A stretch of DNA of 64,000 bases, taken from Psychromonas sp. MME1. Lineage in GTDB: Bacteria > Pseudomonadota > Gammaproteobacteria > Enterobacterales > Psychromonadaceae. Under the pieces are notes generated by a model that was given only the letters and a program-made list of their open reading frames with translations, was not told the origin of the DNA and made no database searches. The translations under genes were made by a program, and so were the position numbers. How positions within the stretch are numbered: the stretch's first letter is position 1; the number at the start of each line of letters is the position of its first letter. The stretch covers positions 1 to 64,000 of the forward strand of contig NZ_CP160906.1 in NCBI RefSeq assembly GCF_041080865.1, given 5' to 3'. Positions 15,131 to 24,706 of the stretch are shown one piece after another.

Positions 15131-15166
15131 ATGCACATAATTTTTTTAAAATTATGTGCATTTTTT
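15131..15166 (+). terminator. terminator between acyltransferase gene and polA
   Basis: A perfect 14-bp stem (ATGCACATAATTTT / AAAATTATGTGCAT) with a TTT loop and a six-T tail. Confidence 0.92.
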
Positions 15167-15256
15167 GTCATATAAGCATTTTATCTTCATGAAACTAAAG
15201 TGATCTTTTTTATGTAAATATGACAGTTTATATTTTTATTTAAACTACTAACAGAG

Positions 15257-15265
15257 TTATCCACA
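15257..15265 (+). promoter_or_regulatory. DnaA-box-like site upstream of polA
   Basis: TTATCCACA is a perfect consensus DnaA box, 138 bp upstream of the chosen polA start. Single boxes occur by chance. Its place before a replication gene makes a regulatory role possible but unproven. Confidence 0.35.
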
Positions 15266-15402
15266 ACTGCCCTGTGTTGAAAGTGAATAGCCACTCACCT
15301 TTGATTGACTCGCTAATCTTATTTATTTGCCAAATTTTCTCTCTTATTCAGGCCCGAATCGGTATAATCATTCTCTATTTTTTAAATATTGGTAATAAGC
15401 GA

Positions 15403-18201
15403 ATGGTTACTATCCCTGAAAACCCTTTTGTACTTGTCGATGGTTCATCTTATCTTTATCGTGCTTTTTATGCGCCTCCACATCTAACCAACTCCGCTGG
15501 TGAACCAACAGGTGCGGTTTATGGCGTTGTTAATATGTTGAAAAGTCTCTTAAAGCAATTTTCACCTAGCCATATCGTGGTCGTTTTTGATGCCAAGGGA
15601 AAAACCTTTCGTGATGACCTTTATGCAGAATATAAAGCACAGCGCCCCAGTATGCCCGATGATTTACGCTGTCAAATTGAACCTTTGCACAATGTTATTA
15701 AAGCGATGGGATTGCCTATTTTAATTGTGCCGGGTGTTGAAGCCGACGACGTTATCGGTACTTTGTCTCGTCAAGCAAGTGCGCAGGGTATTCCGACCGT
15801 CATTAGCACGGGTGATAAGGATATGGCGCAACTGGTTGATGAGCATACCTTTCTTATTAATACCATGACTGATACTGTGCTCGATATTCAAGGCGTTAAT
15901 GATAAATTTGGCATCCCACCTGAGCTGATTATCGATTACTTAGCCTTAATGGGCGATAAAGTTGATAACATCCCTGGTGTGCCAGGTGTTGGCGAAAAGA
16001 CCGCTCTAGCGATGTTGCAGGGAATCGGTTCATTGAATGATATCTATAATGACCTTGATAAACTAGCGCCACTTGGCTTCCGTGGTAGTAAAACCATGGC
16101 AAAAAAAATGCAAGATAATGAAGAGATGGCTCGCCTCTCTTATCAATTAGCAACCATCAAAACAGATGTGGAATTAGCCGTCGCTTATGATGATTTTAAA
16201 CCGCAAGCGCAAGATACTGATGAATTAGTTAAATTATTCGGTGCGCTTGAATTTAAGCGTTGGTTATCGTCTTTACTAGATGGCGAACAGGTGGTTAGCA
16301 AAGCAACATCTTCTGGTGCTGCGATAGCGATAGATGATATGGCAAAACCCGCTTCAGTTATCGATACAACGTGCTATCAAACTATTTATACTAAAGGGCA
16401 ACTGAGCCAATGGCTTAAAAAGCTTGAGCAGGCTGATCTATTTGCATTTGATACAGAAACAACCAGTTTGGATTATATGCAAGCACGGGTTGTGGGATTA
16501 TCTTTTGCTGTGCAAACAAATGTAGGTAGTGCAGAGCCTGCTATTATTGAAGCGGCTTACTTACCGCTTGCACATGATTATATCGATGCCCCTAAGCAAT
16601 TAGATTTTGAGGAGACACTCGCACAGTTAACGCCTTTATTAGAAAGTGAGAGCCACCATAAAGTCGGGCAAAACTTAAAATATGATCGTAGTGTGTTACT
16701 TAATCATGGTATTGAATTAAAAGGGATAAAATTTGATACAATGCTGGAATCCTATGTCGTAGACAGTACGGGTAAGCATGATATGGACAGCTTAGCGCTT
16801 AAATATCTTGGGCACAAATGCATTGCATTTGAAGATATAGCAGGTAAGGGCAAAAACCAATTAACCTTTAATCAAATCAGCATTAAAGAAGCAGCCCCTT
16901 ATGCCGCTGAAGATGCCGATATTACGCTACGTCTGCACCTCGATTTAATCGCACGTTTGCAAGAGACGCCGGCATTATTAAACGTATTCACGAATATTGA
17001 ATTACCCTTACTCACCGTATTATCCGAAATTGAGCGTGGTGGTGTTGAAATTGATAGTGAATTGCTGGGTAAACAGAGTATTGAAATCGCTGAGCGCTTA
17101 TTAGAGCTGGAATCTGCCGCCTATGAAGAGGCTGGCAAACCCTTTAATCTAAGCTCTCCTAAGCAGTTACAAACAATATTATTTGATGAACTTAACTTAC
17201 CTGTCTTAAAGAAAACACCTAAAGGTGCACCTTCCACCGCAGAAGAAGTACTTCAAGAGTTGGCGCTTACTTACGCATTACCAAAAATCATTATTGAGCA
17301 CCGTGGGTTGAGTAAATTGAAATCAACTTATACGGATAAACTCCCTAAAATGGTAAATCCGCAGACGGGACGGGTACACACATCCTATCATCAGGCGGTG
17401 ACTGTCACCGGACGTTTATCTTCAAGCGATCCAAATTTACAGAATATTCCGATCCGCAGCGCAGAAGGGCGTCGAATTCGCCAAGCTTTTATCGCGCAGA
17501 ATGGCTATAAAATAGTTGCTGCCGATTACAGTCAAATTGAATTACGTATTATGGCTCATCTTTCTCAAGATAAAGGTTTACTTGATGCGTTCTCAACGGG
17601 CAAAGATATTCATAAAGCGACGGCATCGGAAGTGTTTTCCATTCCACTTGATGAAGTTTCAACGGAACAACGTCGAAGTGCAAAGGCGATTAACTTTGGG
17701 CTTATTTATGGTATGAGTGCTTTTGGTCTTGCCAAACAGCTAAATATCGGTCGTCAAGAAGCACAAAAGTATATGGATCTTTATTTTGCCCGTTACCCTG
17801 GTGTGCTTACCTATATGGAAGATACGCGCGCCTTGGCCAACGATAAAGGTTATGTAGAAACAATTTTGGGACGTCGCTTACAATTGCCAAATATTAAATC
17901 CGTTAATGGTATGTTGAAAAAAGCAGCTGAGCGAGCAGCCATTAATGCCCCTATGCAAGGCACTGCAGCTGACATTATTAAAAAAGCAATGATTGATATG
18001 GCTGCTTGGGTGAAACAACAAGAAAAAGGAAGTATTCAGTTACTTATGCAAGTTCACGATGAATTAGTATTTGTGGTAAAGGAAGAGTTTGTTGATCTTT
18101 ATAAAGGAGAAATCCAAAGCATCATGGCAAAGGCTGCTGAATTAGATGTGCCACTGATTGCTGATGTTGGCGTGGGGAATAATTGGGATGAGGCGCATTA
18201 A
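15403..18201 (+). CDS. polA: DNA polymerase I
   Basis: Repair polymerase with three activities. The 5'-3' exonuclease is at about residues 1-290 ([55 protein letters not shown]). The 3'-5' proofreading domain keeps its FDTETTSLD acidic pair. The polymerase domain shows [12 protein letters not shown] (motif A), [21 protein letters not shown] (O-helix) and VHDELVFVV (motif C). I start at ATG 15403 ([14 protein letters not shown]), giving 932 residues against 928 in E. coli. An upstream TTG-started reading from 15274 adds 43 residues with no homology. The proofreading acid residues look intact. Confidence 0.96.
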   Translation: MVTIPENPFVLVDGSSYLYRAFYAPPHLTNSAGEPTGAVYGVVNMLKSLLKQFSPSHIVVVFDAKGKTFRDDLYAEYKAQRPSMPDDLRCQIEPLHNVIKAMGLPILIVPGVEADDVIGTLSRQASAQGIPTVISTGDKDMAQLVDEHTFLINTMTDTVLDIQGVNDKFGIPPELIIDYLALMGDKVDNIPGVPGVGEKTALAMLQGIGSLNDIYNDLDKLAPLGFRGSKTMAKKMQDNEEMARLSYQLATIKTDVELAVAYDDFKPQAQDTDELVKLFGALEFKRWLSSLLDGEQVVSKATSSGAAIAIDDMAKPASVIDTTCYQTIYTKGQLSQWLKKLEQADLFAFDTETTSLDYMQARVVGLSFAVQTNVGSAEPAIIEAAYLPLAHDYIDAPKQLDFEETLAQLTPLLESESHHKVGQNLKYDRSVLLNHGIELKGIKFDTMLESYVVDSTGKHDMDSLALKYLGHKCIAFEDIAGKGKNQLTFNQISIKEAAPYAAEDADITLRLHLDLIARLQETPALLNVFTNIELPLLTVLSEIERGGVEIDSELLGKQSIEIAERLLELESAAYEEAGKPFNLSSPKQLQTILFDELNLPVLKKTPKGAPSTAEEVLQELALTYALPKIIIEHRGLSKLKSTYTDKLPKMVNPQTGRVHTSYHQAVTVTGRLSSSDPNLQNIPIRSAEGRRIRQAFIAQNGYKIVAADYSQIELRIMAHLSQDKGLLDAFSTGKDIHKATASEVFSIPLDEVSTEQRRSAKAINFGLIYGMSAFGLAKQLNIGRQEAQKYMDLYFARYPGVLTYMEDTRALANDKGYVETILGRRLQLPNIKSVNGMLKKAAERAAINAPMQGTAADIIKKAMIDMAAWVKQQEKGSIQLLMQVHDELVFVVKEEFVDLYKGEIQSIMAKAAELDVPLIADVGVGNNWDEAH

Positions 18202-18224
18202 TTAAAATATATTTTAAATTGCCA

Positions 18225-18252
18225 TGAACTTTTTCTGAGACTCATTGACTAA
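18225..18252 (+). promoter_or_regulatory. sigma-E-like promoter of sRNA unit 1
   Basis: TGAACTT (18225-18231), 16 bp, then ACTAA (18248-18252). This spacing and -35 core fit extracytoplasmic sigma-E promoters (GGAACTT-N16-TCnnA). The same pair recurs twice downstream. Confidence 0.5.
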
Positions 18253-18258
18253 CCTAAT

Positions 18259-18320
18259 GAGTTGATTGATTTCATAGTATCTTTAGCCCCTTTGTATGTT
18301 TTTTACAAAGGGGCTTTTTT
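18259..18320 (+). ncRNA. putative small RNA, unit 1 of 3
   Basis: A transcript of about 60 nt is predicted from the promoter at 18225-18252 to an intrinsic terminator with a perfect 12-bp stem (AGCCCCTTTGTA / TACAAAGGGGCT, 18285-18315) and a T tail. It contains TGAGTT and ATTTCATAGT, shared with units 2 and 3. No open frame is present. It occupies the place right behind polA where enteric bacteria carry Spot 42, but the sequence does not resemble Spot 42. The 5' end is estimated. Confidence 0.55.
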
Positions 18321-18367
18321 ATTGGGATAGTTAAAAATAAAAAATTTTAATTTAATTAAAATAATTG

Positions 18368-18395
18368 TGAACTTTTTTCCTTTACAGTGTACTAA
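18368..18395 (+). promoter_or_regulatory. sigma-E-like promoter of sRNA unit 2
   Basis: TGAACTT (18368-18374), exactly 16 bp, then ACTAA (18391-18395), identical in layout to units 1 and 3. Confidence 0.5.
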
Positions 18396-18401
18396 CTATT
18401 G

Positions 18402-18470
18402 AGTTTGAAAATTTTAAATTTCATAACTTTTCCTTTTCCTCTTTACACTTATTGTGTAAAGAGGCTTTTT
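18402..18470 (+). ncRNA. putative small RNA, unit 2 of 3
   Basis: A transcript of about 68 nt is predicted to end at an 11-bp perfect stem (CCTCTTTACAC / GTGTAAAGAGG, loop TTATT, 18438-18464) plus a T-run. The 5' region TTGAGTT and the block ATTTCATAACTTTTCCTTTT are shared with the neighbouring units. The terminator stem differs in sequence from unit 1 but resembles unit 3 (CCTCTTTGCAT), so the units look like diverged duplicates. Confidence 0.55.
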
Positions 18471-18586
18471 ATATCTTTATTCCCCTACCTATTATTAATC
18501 ACCACACAGTTATAGTAAGTAATTTCTATCAATAGGTAAAAATTTACAGTAACTTTGTTACCTTAAAAATATATTTAAAATAGTTA

Positions 18587-18614
18587 GGAACTTTTTTCTA
18601 TTACGATGTACTAA
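18587..18614 (+). promoter_or_regulatory. sigma-E-like promoter of sRNA unit 3
   Basis: GGAACTT (18587-18593), 16 bp, then ACTAA (18610-18614). This copy has the full GGAACTT consensus. Confidence 0.55.
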
Positions 18615-18620
18615 CCCTAT

Positions 18621-18685
18621 GAGTTAGTTAATTTCATAGTTTTTCTTTTACCTCTTTGCATTGTTTATGCAAAGAGGTTTTTTTT
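18621..18685 (+). ncRNA. putative small RNA, unit 3 of 3
   Basis: A transcript of about 65 nt is predicted: ATGAGTT, ATTTCATAGTTTTT, then the terminator stem CCTCTTTGCAT / ATGCAAAGAGG (18651-18677, loop TGTTT) and eight T. The U-rich stretch before the stem and the long T tail fit Hfq-dependent sRNAs. The minus-strand cheX gene ends 100 bp further on. Confidence 0.55.
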
Positions 18686-18788
18686 GGAGTATGGGTATTA
18701 TGCTATTGATTTTATTGCTATATTATTTTCGATAAATAATAAATTATAGCGGAAGAGTGATACGGTTGTTGGGAATTTACTCCCTATT

Positions 18789-19253
18789 TTATTGATTAAA
18801 ACAGATTTCAATAAAAGCATTGCCATGTTCAGAATGGAAAGGCATCAATACTTTAGAGCCATCGACTTGATGTTTAATAGTATGGTTTGGTCCCGAGACG
18901 ACAATCGGGGTTGCCATATTAAATTCAAATCCCTTTTCACCCAACTGGCGTTTTGCTCCACCAGCAACCATATTAGTGATCTCACCTAGCATATCAGTAA
19001 TATCATCGGATATATCATCTAAGGTTTCCCCTACCATTAAACGAAAAACATTTAGTGCTAGCTTTTTGTCTAAGCTAATGGAAAAGGAGCCTTTCGCCGT
19101 TGGGCCGACCATACCAATCAAGCCTGAGACATCGCCATGCGCAATAGCATCTTTTTTAAGGCTTGGTTTACCCGGTTTTATATCTATTTGCGCCATTGTC
19201 TGCAATACATTGATAAAGGAAGATAAAAAAGGATTTACAAATTCTGCATTCAT
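18789..19253 (-). CDS. cheX: CheX-type chemotaxis phosphatase
   Basis: CheC/CheX/FliY family protein that dephosphorylates CheY-P or a related response regulator. It has 154 residues. The catalytic helix DMLGEITNMVAGGAKRQL (about residues 87-104) carries the E-x-x-N signature (EITN), and GSFSISLDKKLALNVFRLM is the family dimer/strand region. It is a single-gene unit far from other chemotaxis genes, and no partner regulator lies nearby. The start at ATG 19253 gives MNAEFVNPFL. Confidence 0.85.
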   Translation of the reverse strand: MNAEFVNPFLSSFINVLQTMAQIDIKPGKPSLKKDAIAHGDVSGLIGMVGPTAKGSFSISLDKKLALNVFRLMVGETLDDISDDITDMLGEITNMVAGGAKRQLGEKGFEFNMATPIVVSGPNHTIKHQVDGSKVLMPFHSEHGNAFIEICFNQ

Positions 19254-19757
19254 AGTTTACACGCTTGTCTTTGATTGTAGGGTAGATATAAGCCGGTATA
19301 CATTTGTTGTATACATACGCAATTATAAGGACAGTGATAATAAATACTATAGCTTTCTTCACGTTATTGTGACTTGCCAGCTTATACTATTATTTAATTA
19401 TTAATTAAAGCACTCATAGAGCAAAGCTTATAATTATTTGATTGCTATCGCAAACCAATAATCTCGTAGTTTGAGCCAAAGCTAATTTTTATCATATAAA
19501 ATTGAGTGTTTCTTAATTAATGGGCGATAGTTTTAGATTAATTGCTTTCCTGATAACCTTGTTCTTCTCTTGTTGAGTTAGTCAGTGCGGTTAATTGGGA
19601 TGTTTTAGGCAGTACTTGTTTGTAGCTTATTCTAATTTCTTAGCATAAAAAAATCCGCTATTCGTTCAAATAGCGGATTTTTGTATTGATAGGAAATCCC
19701 ATCTTTATCTAGTCATGTTCAAGTTTAACTAACCTTACTGACTGTTATTGGTAAATG
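19254..19757. other. intergenic region between cheX and the symporter gene
   Basis: About 500 AT-rich bp without a convincing gene. It holds the promoter region of cheX and, at 19648-19682, an intrinsic terminator (13-bp stem AAAATCCGCTATT / AATAGCGGATTTT, loop CGTTCA, T/A-rich both sides). That terminator can serve the minus-strand symporter gene. Confidence 0.6.
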
Positions 19758-21176
19758 CTATTTTTTCTTCCATGCCTTATGGTCGATATCGAGGTCTGAA
19801 AATTTGGCTGGATCAAATACGGGGTGTTCGATCCCTTTTTTCAATTGCTCTTTATAGTCTTTAAGAAGGCGATTTAACGTCGGAAACAGCATTAGCAATG
19901 CTAATAAGTTAACAATAGCCAATACCCCCATCATCGGATCGGAGAAGAAGAATATCGCAGTGGCGCCCGGTGCAACAGCGCCGATGAATACAATTGCAAT
20001 AACAATAATACGCAGAGCATGTAGCGATTTTTTGCTCTTAGACATAAATGTTAATGCATTTTCACCCAAATAATAATTGTAAATAATTGAGCTTATTGAA
20101 AAAAGCAAAATAGCACCAGTAAGGTAATACTGAGCCCATGTACCGACATGAGACACGAGAGATTGCTGTGTCAGTACAACGCCATCGATATTTTCAGCCC
20201 CTGGAACATAAACATCGCCAAGAAGAATAATAAATGCCGTACAGCTACAAATTAATATTGTGTCGATAAATACCGAAAGAGATTGTGTAATCCCCTGACT
20301 GATTGGGTGCGTAACATCTGCTGTTGCAGCAACGTTTGGAGCAGAGCCTAGCCCTGCTTCATTGGAGAATAGTCCTCGTCGCAAACCTTGTGCTAATGCG
20401 GCCCCCATGCCTCCGCCAACGACCTCTTCGAAGCCAAAGGCGTTTGCTATTATAGAGTGGAATATAGCAGGAATTTCTGTGATATTTAACAGAATGACAA
20501 TGATGGCTATTAATACATAACCAACAGCCATGATTGGCACAATCACGTCTGAGACTTTCGTAATACGCTTAATCCCACCATATACAACGAAACCAGTGAT
20601 GATAGCTAATACAATACCAGTCCAGATCCTATCAATGCCCATACTATCCTGTGCAGCCCCTGCAACGGTGTTACCTTGGAATGCATTAAAACCGATGGCA
20701 AATGATGCGATCAAACAAATGGCATAGAGATATGATAGCCATCTGTAATCTTCACCAAGCCCATGAATAATAGTACGTGCAGGACCACCTCGGAACTCCC
20801 CATTTTCTTTACGCTTATATAGTTGTGCAAGAGAACATTCCACAAGACTAGTTGCCATGCCAACTAATGCAACAGCCCACATCCAGAATACCGCGCCAGG
20901 ACCACCTAAGGTGATCGCAACAGCAACACCGGCAATGTTACCACCTCCAACTCGTCCACCCACGGACAATAGCAGCGCTTCTCTACCAGAAATGGCATTT
21001 TTATTAGCAGTTTGGTTTTTATTCAAAAGGACTCGAAACATACGCCCAAAGAAGGTGAATTGCACAAACCCTGTTACTAAGGTAAAGAATAAACCTAAGA
21101 TAACTAAGAATGGGATAAGTGACCAACCCCAAGTAAGATCACCAATGACCCCAAAAAATGACTCTATTAATTCCAT
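19758..21176 (-). CDS. Na+/alanine (or glycine) symporter, AGCS family
   Basis: Inner-membrane sodium:amino-acid symporter of 472 residues with about ten hydrophobic segments. Family signatures are GGRVGGGNIAGVAVAITLGGPGAVFWMW near residues 70-100 and the GLFSNEAGLGSAP loop near residue 270. It starts at ATG 21176 with GAGGA upstream. Its neighbours are unrelated, so it is likely transcribed alone. The exact substrate (alanine, glycine or glutamine) cannot be told from sequence. Confidence 0.93.
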   Translation of the reverse strand: MELIESFFGVIGDLTWGWSLIPFLVILGLFFTLVTGFVQFTFFGRMFRVLLNKNQTANKNAISGREALLLSVGGRVGGGNIAGVAVAITLGGPGAVFWMWAVALVGMATSLVECSLAQLYKRKENGEFRGGPARTIIHGLGEDYRWLSYLYAICLIASFAIGFNAFQGNTVAGAAQDSMGIDRIWTGIVLAIITGFVVYGGIKRITKVSDVIVPIMAVGYVLIAIIVILLNITEIPAIFHSIIANAFGFEEVVGGGMGAALAQGLRRGLFSNEAGLGSAPNVAATADVTHPISQGITQSLSVFIDTILICSCTAFIILLGDVYVPGAENIDGVVLTQQSLVSHVGTWAQYYLTGAILLFSISSIIYNYYLGENALTFMSKSKKSLHALRIIVIAIVFIGAVAPGATAIFFFSDPMMGVLAIVNLLALLMLFPTLNRLLKDYKEQLKKGIEHPVFDPAKFSDLDIDHKAWKKK

Positions 21177-21577
21177 TTTTATTCCTCGAATTAATTATAC
21201 TTTCTGCCTTTCAAAATGAAGATTTCCGTGGAATGTAATATTTCCCACTAAATTTGGAAAGAAACAGGCAAGCGGCAAATTATACGCAAAGAATAAAGTG
21301 GAAATAATAGAGCAGATCATTGAAAAGTGGATTAAACCGCTATAAAACTTAAAAAACAATCAAAAAACATGCCAGTTTTATCAGTAACATGAATTTATAT
21401 AAATGTTTTATCTGTGCCGTAGCTATGTCGGGTTGTGGGCTGTCGAGTGAAAGTCAATGTTGCCTTGTAAACTTTCTGTTATTAGATAGACGATTAATTT
21501 ATTTTACCTATTTTTCATTGTAATAAATAATGTTGTAACTCTAATACCAACTGGTGTAATCACTTTATAGGGAATCT
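21177..21577. other. intergenic region upstream of the symporter gene
   Basis: Divergent promoter region of about 400 bp between the minus-strand symporter gene and the small plus-strand gene at 21578. I see no further gene or RNA. Confidence 0.5.
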
Positions 21578-21715
21578 ATGTTACAGAAAATCATTATCAG
21601 CTTAGTGATGTTGGCGGTGCTTATCTCCACCTTTACCGCTGGACTTATCAGTGCAGCTTTAGCACTGTTTGCGTTTTCTCTATTAGTCTATTATGGCATC
21701 AATAAAAAAGCGTAG
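21578..21715 (+). CDS. small hydrophobic membrane protein (45 aa)
   Basis: ATG 21578 has AGGGA upstream and opens 45 codons to TAG 21713-21715. The protein has a short basic start (MLQKIII), a continuous hydrophobic stretch of about 30 residues containing AGLISAALALFAFSLLV, and a basic end (NKKA). That is a single-pass or hairpin membrane peptide. A hairpin terminator overlaps the stop. It is not recognised, but the start signal, composition and terminator argue for a real gene. Confidence 0.55.
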   Translation: MLQKIIISLVMLAVLISTFTAGLISAALALFAFSLLVYYGINKKA

Positions 21716-21728
21716 ACTTTGCTACGCT
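21709..21728. terminator. bidirectional hairpin between the small gene and yeiH-like gene
   Basis: AGCGTAG / CTACGCT stem with a 6-nt loop, preceded by an A-run. It lies between two convergent genes. Confidence 0.6.
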
Positions 21729-21749
21729 AGTTAATGCAACTGGTTTTTT

Positions 21750-22697
21750 CTACATCAGGAAAACGATGTAACAGAGCGATGCAACAGATATAGTCACCCA
21801 TAAAGTCACGCCCAATAATAACGGCCTCACACCAGCAGACTTAATACTATGAATTGTTAATCCCGCGCCAATCAAGAATAAGCAGAGCACCAGTAATCGC
21901 TTTGAAACGGCAAATATATCTTGGTAAAAAACATCAAATTGTGGCAAAAAATAAGCAACTGCAATCGCTACACAATAAAATAGAATAAATAGCGGTATTG
22001 GGATCTTTTTGTTATCACCTTTAAAAATCAGTGCGCTGATAAATGCAACGGGAATGATCCATAATGCACGTGCTAATTTTAAAGTCGTTGCCGTTTGTAA
22101 TGCTTCATCACCATAAACTGATGCGGCCCCAACAACCGATGACGTATCATGAATTGCAATGGCGCTCCATATACCAAAATCGTGTTGACTCATCGCTAAC
22201 CAATGACCGACTAATGGAAAAACGAATAACGCGACACTATTTAAAATAAATACGGTTGCTAACGCATGCGATGTTTCGGTCGCATCCGCATCAATGGCAG
22301 GGGCGACAGCCGCTATCGCACTACCACCACAAATCGCCGTACCAGACGCAATTAAATGGCCCATCTTTAGGTTGATTTTTAACGCCTTAGTTAATCCTAT
22401 CCCCAATAATAAAGTCGTAAAAATTGAACAAACAATAATACCGATATTATTTGAGCTAATCGCAATCGCTTCTGGCAAGTTAATTCCAAAACCCAATCCA
22501 ACGATAGAATAAGCTAATAATTTTTTGGTGATTTTACCGGTATCAATTTGCTCAGGAACAAGCCCTAACGTAGAAATAGTAAAGCCAATAACTAATGCAA
22601 TAGGTGACGAGATAACAGGAAATAAACAGACGACAGCGAGTGTAAAAAAAACAAAATAACGTTTATTGAACTGTACTTTATTAATAGTGTTAAGCAT
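21750..22697 (-). CDS. YeiH/UPF0324 family membrane protein (putative anion exporter)
   Basis: 315-residue polytopic inner-membrane protein. Family features are VGLGFGINLPEA, the ASGTAICGGSAIAAVAPAI block near residue 115, and the HDTSSVVGAASVYG block near residue 183. Proteins of this family are often called putative sulfate exporters, but the substrate is not firmly known. It starts at ATG 22697 with GAGGA upstream and is probably a single gene. Confidence 0.88.
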   Translation of the reverse strand: MLNTINKVQFNKRYFVFFTLAVVCLFPVISSPIALVIGFTISTLGLVPEQIDTGKITKKLLAYSIVGLGFGINLPEAIAISSNNIGIIVCSIFTTLLLGIGLTKALKINLKMGHLIASGTAICGGSAIAAVAPAIDADATETSHALATVFILNSVALFVFPLVGHWLAMSQHDFGIWSAIAIHDTSSVVGAASVYGDEALQTATTLKLARALWIIPVAFISALIFKGDNKKIPIPLFILFYCVAIAVAYFLPQFDVFYQDIFAVSKRLLVLCLFLIGAGLTIHSIKSAGVRPLLLGVTLWVTISVASLCYIVFLM

Positions 22698-22856
22698 TGG
22701 TTATCCTCAAATTTATAAACACAGTTTATGCGATAAATTTTATTAAGGATATTCTAAAGAATTTAATTTGAGGTTAAGTAAAATTGAACGCTTGGTTATT
22801 TTAAGAGGATAGAGGGCTCCTCAAAAATAACACCGCGAATGGTATAACTTAGTTAA

Positions 22857-22949
22857 TTATTGTGCTGATTTAATACCGTTTTGAGTTTCTGATTTTAGTT
22901 CACGACTTTGTTGAAACCAAAAACGTTTTCTTCCCGTAGTACGAGCCAT
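22857..22949 (-). CDS. small basic protein (30 aa), unrecognised
   Basis: ATG 22949 is preceded by TAAAAGGAT and opens 30 codons, beginning MARTTGRKRFWFQQSRELKS. Arg/Lys content is high and an aromatic FWF core is present. It lies on the same strand as, and about 190 bp downstream of, the cold-shock gene. The ribosome-binding site is good. It is too short for homology from memory. Confidence 0.4.
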   Translation of the reverse strand: MARTTGRKRFWFQQSRELKSETQNGIKSAQ

Positions 22950-23141
22950 AGAAATATCCTTTTAGGAGATGTAAAAATTGAACCAATATAGTAGAGAACA
23001 ATGACAATATAAAACGACATGACACAAACAGAAGTGGGTGTTAATGGAGTAAATATTTGTAGTAAGTAAACTGTATTACTGATTCAGTGAATAAAGGGGA
23101 TGTAGCCTAAGCTTACATCCACCATGATTAATCGGACTAAA

Positions 23142-23354
23142 TTATAGTGCGATTACATTTGCAGCTTGCAGACCTTTTTGGCCTTGCTCAACTGTAAAAG
23201 AAACCTTTTGGCCTTCTGCTAATGTTTTGAAGCCTTCAGATGCAATTGCACGGAAATGACAAAATACGTCAGCTCCGCCGTTATCTTGAGTTAGAAAACC
23301 GAAACCTTTTGCTTCGTCGAACCATTTTACTAGACCAGTTGTTGTATTAGACAT
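23142..23354 (-). CDS. CspA-family cold-shock protein
   Basis: 70-residue single cold-shock domain ([20 protein letters not shown]). RNP1-like KGFGFL and RNP2-like VFCHF are visible, so it should bind single-stranded nucleic acid as an RNA chaperone. The start at ATG 23354 gives normal family length; a longer reading from 23378 adds 8 unrelated residues. The roughly 280-bp upstream region to 23640 is gene-free and may hold a long cold-responsive 5' leader, as in cspA. Confidence 0.95.
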   Translation of the reverse strand: MSNTTTGLVKWFDEAKGFGFLTQDNGGADVFCHFRAIASEGFKTLAEGQKVSFTVEQGQKGLQAANVIAL

Positions 23355-23796
23355 GTTGTGTCCCTTATATAAATTCATTAAAAAATATCGCCAAAATGCG
23401 AAGCGCTGAGAACTGAATTATTGAATGTGAGGGTGAAGCTAAGGGATACACTAAGGACAACTACGATAACGCGGGAGTAACTGAGATAATAACTTGGACT
23501 TTACATTTTCATTAATAACTCTGACTTACAGAGCGAGCGCATATTAACCTACAAAATAAAGAACACCTAATTTTATTTTCAATATGTAAATAAAGATGGT
23601 GAAAGATGGAAGGGAGTGCAATTAAATTGTATCCGTGATTTTCAGCTATATTTTTTGGCGTGGCAAATAGCCAATATACGACTCTTTTTATATTAATGTT
23701 AGAAACATCATATTAAATTCATAAAATATAACGTTTTGTTTGTAGGGGGCGTACCAATATGATTCTATGCAGTTTTCCTCTAATAATTAAAAACCT
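23355..23796. other. intergenic region: cold-shock leader and WYL promoter
   Basis: 440 bp between two divergent genes. The left part is probably the 5' UTR of the cold-shock gene. The right part is AT-rich and must carry the promoter of the WYL regulator. No other gene is seen. Confidence 0.5.
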
Positions 23797-24612
23797 ATGA
23801 AAAAATCAGATATAGAACGATTCAATTATATTGAATATATAGTTTGGTGGGAGGGGCAAATTAATGCATCACATTTAATGCGCCATTTTGATTTGTCGCG
23901 TGATTCCGCATCTTCTATATTGAAAAATTATGATAGCCAATACCCCAATAATTTACAGTACGATCAATCGATAAAAGCGCGAGTTATAACAGAAAATTTC
24001 CAACCATTAAATGATGTTAGTAGCTTCGATGGGTACCTCAACTTAATTAAAAACGCTAACCACGAAGCAATATCAAATTGTATAGAAGAAGTTGCAACAC
24101 CGCTTAGAAACATTAATGCGCAATTATTACGCCCTATTTTAAAAGCGATACGTGAACAATTAGCGATTGATATCGGCTATATATCCTTAACAAGTCCCGA
24201 TTATTTAGATCGGATCATCGAACCCCATTCATTAATATTCGATGGGTTACGTTGGCATGTTCGAGCGTATTGTCGAAAAAATGCCGCATTTCGAGATTTT
24301 GTTTTATCGCGTTTTAATGGCATTGCCGTTTTTGAAGGTGAAGCTCAATGCAAGGTGGAACAAGATGAACTATGGCAAACTTATACAGATGTCGTCTTTA
24401 TGCCAGACCCAAGGCTGGTGGATAAACAACAAGCTATTATCGCCAGCGATTTTCAAATGATAAACAATCTAAAAACAATAAAAACACGTATCGCGTTATT
24501 GAATTACCTATTAATTCGTTTGCGTCTCGATACCTATAAAAACAGACCAGAAGAACAGCAAATAGTATTAACACCCGATTGCCGAAACAGCATATCAAAA
24601 TATTTACCCTAA
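23797..24612 (+). CDS. WYL-domain transcriptional regulator next to the cas operon
   Basis: 271 residues. An N-terminal winged helix-turn-helix (ARHFDLSR-type: ASHLMRHFDLSRDSASSILKNY, about residues 25-46) is followed by a WYL ligand domain (LAIDIGYISLTSP ... EPHSLIFDGLRWHVRAYCRKNAAFRDFVLSRF, about 128-185) and a C-terminal WCX-like tail. This layout equals the BrxR/CapW group of repressors, which are often encoded beside phage-defence systems. It ends 94 bp before cas1 on the same strand. A role in controlling the cas operon is an inference from position. An operator could not be identified with confidence. Confidence 0.8.
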   Translation: MKKSDIERFNYIEYIVWWEGQINASHLMRHFDLSRDSASSILKNYDSQYPNNLQYDQSIKARVITENFQPLNDVSSFDGYLNLIKNANHEAISNCIEEVATPLRNINAQLLRPILKAIREQLAIDIGYISLTSPDYLDRIIEPHSLIFDGLRWHVRAYCRKNAAFRDFVLSRFNGIAVFEGEAQCKVEQDELWQTYTDVVFMPDPRLVDKQQAIIASDFQMINNLKTIKTRIALLNYLLIRLRLDTYKNRPEEQQIVLTPDCRNSISKYLP

Positions 24613-24706
24613 CCTGCCGAATAACTCGACATGTTTGGTTTTACAGTATTGAGTACTTGAACTTACAGGTATAACTTAGCTAAAACATCATCATGGCGGA
24701 AGCAAA

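Noticed and set aside
18202-18700. Spot 42 RNA (spf) after polA
   Set aside because: The place fits, but none of the three units resembles the Spot 42 sequence, and each has its own sigma-E-like promoter.
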